A stretch of DNA of 9,491 nt from NCBI GenBank assembly GCA_945900935.1, contig CAMDKT010000187.1, positions 1-9,491 on the forward strand, given 5' to 3'. The translations under genes and the position numbers were made by a program. The notes beneath the pieces were generated by a model, which saw only the letters and a list, made by a program, of their open reading frames with translations, ran no database searches and had not been told where the DNA came from. Below are positions 7,307 through 9,491 of the stretch, in pieces (position 1 is the first letter of the stretch; every line of letters begins with the position of its first letter). This stretch comes from Candidatus Sulfopaludibacter sp. SbA3 (lineage in GTDB: Bacteria > Acidobacteriota > Terriglobia > Bryobacterales > Bryobacteraceae).

Positions 7307-7328
7307 AGCACGGAGCCGTTTCCGTGCT
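7307..7328. repeat. Perfect 8-bp inverted repeat upstream of the promoter
   Basis: AGCACGGA and TCCGTGCT flank a 6-base loop (GCCGTT). The stem is GC-rich but no run of T follows on either strand, so an intrinsic terminator is not supported. It lies between the two 14-bp direct repeats and upstream of the -35, and may be a second protein-binding site or a hairpin. Confidence 0.4.
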
Positions 7329-7360
7329 GATCTTGCCCAACAGCGCCTTCTGGTAAATCC

Positions 7361-7374
7361 AGACACGCCGCGTT
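7361..7374. repeat. 14-bp direct repeat, copy 2 (candidate TnsB site)
   Basis: This is the second exact copy of AGACACGCCGCGTT. A partial third match (GCCGCGTT at 7425-7432) lies 58 bases further toward the putative end. A weaker match to the minus-strand form of that third copy (AACCTGGCAGC, 7552-7542) lies within 30 bases of the putative terminus. The exact pair is plain in the sequence; the weaker copies are suggestive only. Confidence 0.45.
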
Positions 7375-7528
7375 CTCTACTGGTTTGACGGACTTCGTGG
7401 CCGCCTCCAGTTGCCGCACTTGCTGCCGCGTTTTCCTTCCCTTTCTGAACTTGGTGCCATCTGATGCTTCCTGCGTCCCCAGCCCGGTGACCGACTACCC
7501 TCGGCATCTTCATGCTGGTGATGCCAAC

Positions 7529-8680
7529 TTAAGCTTCTTCCGCTGCCAGGTTGTGGTTCAAGGCACAGAACGGTTGCCGCTTGAAAATCCCGCCCGCCCG
7601 GCAGTTCAGCGCCGGATCGGTACACGCAGCGGATGTCGTCGGATCGAATATTTTAATCGTCCCGATCTGGCCCTGCGGCACAAACGTGTTGAAGTTGCCT
7701 CCGCGAATCTCCGATGGCGGGACGCTGACGTTCGACGGGAACGGCACGCGCTCCTGCCAGCCTTCGAAGGAGAAGAAGACGAAGTCTTTGTTCTTGCGAA
7801 TCGCGCCGCCAATGGTGCCTCCGTACTGGTGTTGATTGCGAAACCCCCGGCCGGTCCCCAGCGCGTTATTCTGTCGCGTGTTGGCATCCAGCACGCGGTT
7901 GCGCCAGAAATCGAACAACGTGCCGTGCCAGGTATTCGTCCCGGACTTTAACGTCGTGCTGACATGCCCGCCGCCGGATCGGCCATAACTCGAATCGTAG
8001 GTATTGACCATCACCTTCATCTCTTCCACCGCCTCGACGTTCGGCGCCAGATTGAAGGTTCCGTTGGTGGAGATCGGCGCGCCATTTAGCAGGAACTGGT
8101 TCGTCCCCGTGCGCCCGCCGTTCATCGTGAACGAACCATTGACGTCCCACGCCCTGGTGCCGGAAAAGCCGGTGGCGCCGAATGTCCGCTGCGTGAACAT
8201 CACGCCTGGCGACAAACGCATCAGCATATACGTTTGGCGCCCGTTCATGGGAATCTCCTGCATCTTCACGGGGTCGAAGACCAGCCCGCGCGACGCGGTG
8301 GCCGTCTGAATCAACTCCTGCTCGCCCGACACAGTGATCTCTTGCGATACCGATCCTACTTCCAGCAGGATCGTCAGGTTCAGCTTCTCCGATGTCTGCA
8401 AGACGATGTCCGTGCGGCGCGTCGTCTGAAACCCATTGGCGGTAACCACAATCGTGTATCGCCCCGGATCAAGACCCACCAGCGTGTAGATGCCAGCGTC
8501 GTTGGTGATTGTTTCTTTGGTTGCATTCGTGTCAACCTTGGTGGCCTTCACTGTTGCCCTTGGAATAACCGATTTCGTCGAGTCAAGTACCTGACCCAAT
8601 AACGTCGCCCGATAATCCTGGGCATAGGAAAGCGTCATTGCGGACGCAATCAGTAGCGATATAGCAACTCGTTTGAACAT
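7529..8680 (-). CDS. Truncated Oar-like TonB-dependent receptor (interrupted gene)
   Basis: The N-terminal third of an outer-membrane receptor. Residues 1-21 are a signal peptide (MFKRVAISLLIASAMTLSYA, cleavage near the Gln). Residues 25-105 form a carboxypeptidase-regulatory-like beta-sandwich (GQVLDSTKSVIPRATVKAT; DPGRYTIVVTANGF). Residues 115-260 are plug-like (IPMNGRQ; GTNQFLLNG; VEEMKVMVNTYDSSYGRSGG; SGTNTWHGTLFDFWRN), and the first barrel strands follow. Whole members run to about 1,000-1,200 residues; this frame stops at 383. Family-like sequence (FDPTTS...GIFKRQPF) runs to F371 and is followed by 12 unrelated residues and TAA. The gene is therefore read as cut by transposon insertion, with the remainder expected beyond the left transposon end. 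The product lacks nearly all of its barrel and is unlikely to work. The ATG at 8680 has only a weak upstream GGGG. The usual substrate of such receptors (large nutrients) cannot be told from this part. Confidence 0.85.
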   Translation of the reverse strand: MFKRVAISLLIASAMTLSYAQDYRATLLGQVLDSTKSVIPRATVKATKVDTNATKETITNDAGIYTLVGLDPGRYTIVVTANGFQTTRRTDIVLQTSEKLNLTILLEVGSVSQEITVSGEQELIQTATASRGLVFDPVKMQEIPMNGRQTYMLMRLSPGVMFTQRTFGATGFSGTRAWDVNGSFTMNGGRTGTNQFLLNGAPISTNGTFNLAPNVEAVEEMKVMVNTYDSSYGRSGGGHVSTTLKSGTNTWHGTLFDFWRNRVLDANTRQNNALGTGRGFRNQHQYGGTIGGAIRKNKDFVFFSFEGWQERVPFPSNVSVPPSEIRGGNFNTFVPQGQIGTIKIFDPTTSAACTDPALNCRAGGIFKRQPFCALNHNLAAEEA

Positions 8681-8768
8681 GGGAACCCCGTTGTCGAAAA
8701 GTAGGCCTGTTTAAGCCCTTGTTGCCGACAGCCTATGCTAACTAAATTCCCAACGCAACGGGCCCGTG
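8681..8768. other. Intergenic region upstream of the receptor gene
   Basis: An 88-base gap between the propeller gene stop and the receptor start. It contains a perfect 10-bp palindrome, ACGGGCCCGT (8758-8767), against the propeller stop codon. No U-tract follows, so it is not a clear terminator. No strong promoter pair is visible. Confidence 0.35.
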
Positions 8769-9491
8769 TCAACGCCCCGCGGCAAACAACGTCCCATCGC
8801 CACGCAGAAAAATTCGTCCGCCCGCAATTGCCGGTGACGCCAAAAACCGCTCCCCTAACTCATTCTTCGCCAAAATTTCCATTTTCCGCCCTGCCCGCAA
8901 CACAAACATCTCTCCCGTCTCGCTCAACATATATACCTTCCCATCCCCCGCCACTGGCGACGCGAAGAATATCCCCCCAAGCCGCTCCTTCCAAACCACA
9001 GCCCCCGTCTCCGCTTCCGCGCATGTCACCACGCCCACTTCATTCGTCATATACAGCAACCCCTGATACTGCAAAATCGAAGGCACGTACGATCCGCCAT
9101 TCGGCATTCGCCACTTCATGTGTGTCGCGCCAACGTCCCCCTTCCCGCCGGGCCGCAACGCCCAAATATCGCTATTCCGGTACCCCCTGCTCAAGTAAAT
9201 CGTCCCCTCATGAAACACCGCCGACGGAATCGGCGTCTGGCGCTCGCTCCCCGCCCACCACAACAGTTCGCCAGTGGCTGGCGAATAGGCATCGATTCGC
9301 TGATCCGAATTGACAACCAACTCATCGCCCTTGGGCCCCGCCACCACTACCGGCGTACTGTGCGAAACTCGCCCTCGCCCCCGGTCCACTTTCCATTTCT
9401 GCTCCCCGGTCTTAGCGTCCAGCGCGAGTAAATAGGCGCCGGGCCGGTGATCGCAAAGCAACAAGACCAGCCCTTTATAAAGCGCCGGCGA
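8769..9491 (-). CDS. PQQ-like beta-propeller repeat protein (5' end outside window)
   Basis: The C-terminal 240 residues of a larger protein; the frame is open to the right edge, so the true start lies outside. At least four blade-like repeats are visible with the PQQ/quinoprotein pattern of a small hydrophobic strand, A-x-D/x-TG and a Trp: LLALDAKTGEQKW (21-33), IDAYSPATGELLWW (66-79), VTCAEAETGAVVW (155-167), and less regular units near IWALRPGG (109-116) and MFVLRAGRKMEIL (195-207). The protein ends at TLFAAGR. Such propellers are mostly extracytoplasmic scaffolds or quinoprotein-dehydrogenase-like. I see no evidence for real PQQ binding or catalysis in this part, so no reaction is assigned. 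It belongs to the host side of the window and precedes the receptor gene on the same strand; 88 bases separate them, so co-transcription is possible. Confidence 0.85.
   Translation of the reverse strand, partial: SPALYKGLVLLLCDHRPGAYLLALDAKTGEQKWKVDRGRGRVSHSTPVVVAGPKGDELVVNSDQRIDAYSPATGELLWWAGSERQTPIPSAVFHEGTIYLSRGYRNSDIWALRPGGKGDVGATHMKWRMPNGGSYVPSILQYQGLLYMTNEVGVVTCAEAETGAVVWKERLGGIFFASPVAGDGKVYMLSETGEMFVLRAGRKMEILAKNELGERFLASPAIAGGRIFLRGDGTLFAAGR

Larger units (their letters stand above)
1..7567 (-). mobile_element. Tn7-like transposon, right-end portion (left end outside window)
   Basis: A complete Tn7-type transposition module (fused TnsA-TnsB, TnsC-like ATPase, TnsD-like TniQ) is encoded head to tail and runs inward from a putative end near 7567. 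This is the Tn7 arrangement, where tnsA lies next to the right end and cargo follows the tns genes. The boundary at 7567 is inferred: the interrupted TonB-receptor gene loses its family-like sequence after the codon at 7568-7570, and the next coding-strand bases are TGT, the conserved Tn7-superfamily terminus. If correct, the 5-bp target duplication would be GAACG (7568-7572), repeated at the unseen left end. The presence of TnsA, and no visible TniR resolvase, argues against a Tn5053/Tn402-type element and for cut-and-paste transposition. The identity of the module is well supported. The exact end is a moderate-confidence inference. Confidence 0.75.
7296..7567. other. Putative transposon right-end region
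   Basis: Apart from the last 12 codons of the truncated receptor frame, this roughly 270-base stretch has no supported gene. It holds the repeats listed separately and the predicted terminus at 7567. Several overlapping minus-strand frames cross it (for example 7513-7073), but none matches a family I recognise or carries a ribosome binding site. The candidate terminal bases read TGTGCC inward on the minus strand. Confidence 0.5.

Noticed and set aside
7073..7513. 146-codon minus-strand frame crossing the end region and the DUF6788 gene
   Set aside because: It overlaps DUF6788 in another frame, has Arg/Gly-rich low-complexity content and no family match; the DUF6788 frame has conserved motifs.
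1..7567. Tn5053/Tn402-type (tniABQ-R) element
   Set aside because: The transposase has an intact N-terminal TnsA nuclease, the TniQ protein is long and TnsD-like, and no TniR resolvase follows.
8730..8758. Possible receptor-gene promoter (TTGCGT-17-TAGGCT on the minus strand)
   Set aside because: Only about half of the consensus bases match; too weak to list as a feature.
8758..8767. ACGGGCCCGT palindrome as terminator of the propeller gene
   Set aside because: The stem would have no loop and no U-tract follows, so it is not a recognisable intrinsic terminator.
1..9491. CRISPR array, cas genes, tRNA or rRNA genes
   Set aside because: No regularly spaced exact repeats, no Cas motifs and no cloverleaf or rRNA-like sequence seen on either strand.

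Overview
The window looks like the chromosome of an Acidobacteriota soil-type bacterium (Bryobacterales/Solibacter-like is my guess). The basis is moderately high GC, an Oar-like TonB-dependent receptor with an N-terminal carboxypeptidase-regulatory domain, and a PQQ-type beta-propeller protein beside it. Every convincing gene is on the minus strand, so the window reads biologically from right to left.

Host part (about 7568-9491): the 3' portion of a PQQ-like beta-propeller gene, then the 5' third of a TonB-dependent receptor gene. The receptor reads normally through its signal peptide, carboxypeptidase-regulatory domain and plug. Family-like sequence then stops after residue 371, and a stop follows 12 codons later. 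The break falls exactly at a TGT on the coding strand. I read it as the point where a Tn7-like transposon inserted, with its end (ACA on the + strand) at 7567.

Transposon part (1-7567, continuing off the left edge): after an end region of about 300 bp comes a gene cluster, apparently one operon running inward. It encodes a small Cys-rich DUF6788 protein, a fused TnsA-TnsB transposase (PD-(D/E)xK nuclease plus DDE integrase, both catalytic sets visible), a TnsC/TniB-type AAA+ ATPase, and a TnsD-like TniQ protein with a C-terminal tandem array of helix-turn-helix-like repeats. tnsAB/tnsC overlap as TGATG, and tnsC/tniQ overlap by 23 bases. The end region holds a good sigma70-like promoter (TTGCAA-17-TAATAT). 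A 10-bp imperfect dyad overlaps its -10, and the predicted transcript starts only about 6 bases before the DUF6788 start codon. Two identical 14-bp direct repeats, one of them on this promoter, are candidate TnsB sites.

Cargo (1-974, open at the left edge): a DUF6094-type SAM-dependent methyltransferase with an NPPY motif, started by a TTG codon behind a strong AAGGAG. It is the first visible cargo gene and probably begins a larger cargo block, possibly defence-related, that lies outside the window.

Likely working model: TnsAB cuts and joins, TnsC licenses, and the TniQ/TnsD-like protein chooses the site through its repeat array. No CRISPR array or cas gene is visible. The cargo is carried into a gene family that this kind of genome usually holds in many copies. 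The left transposon end, the rest of the receptor gene and most of the cargo are not in the window.
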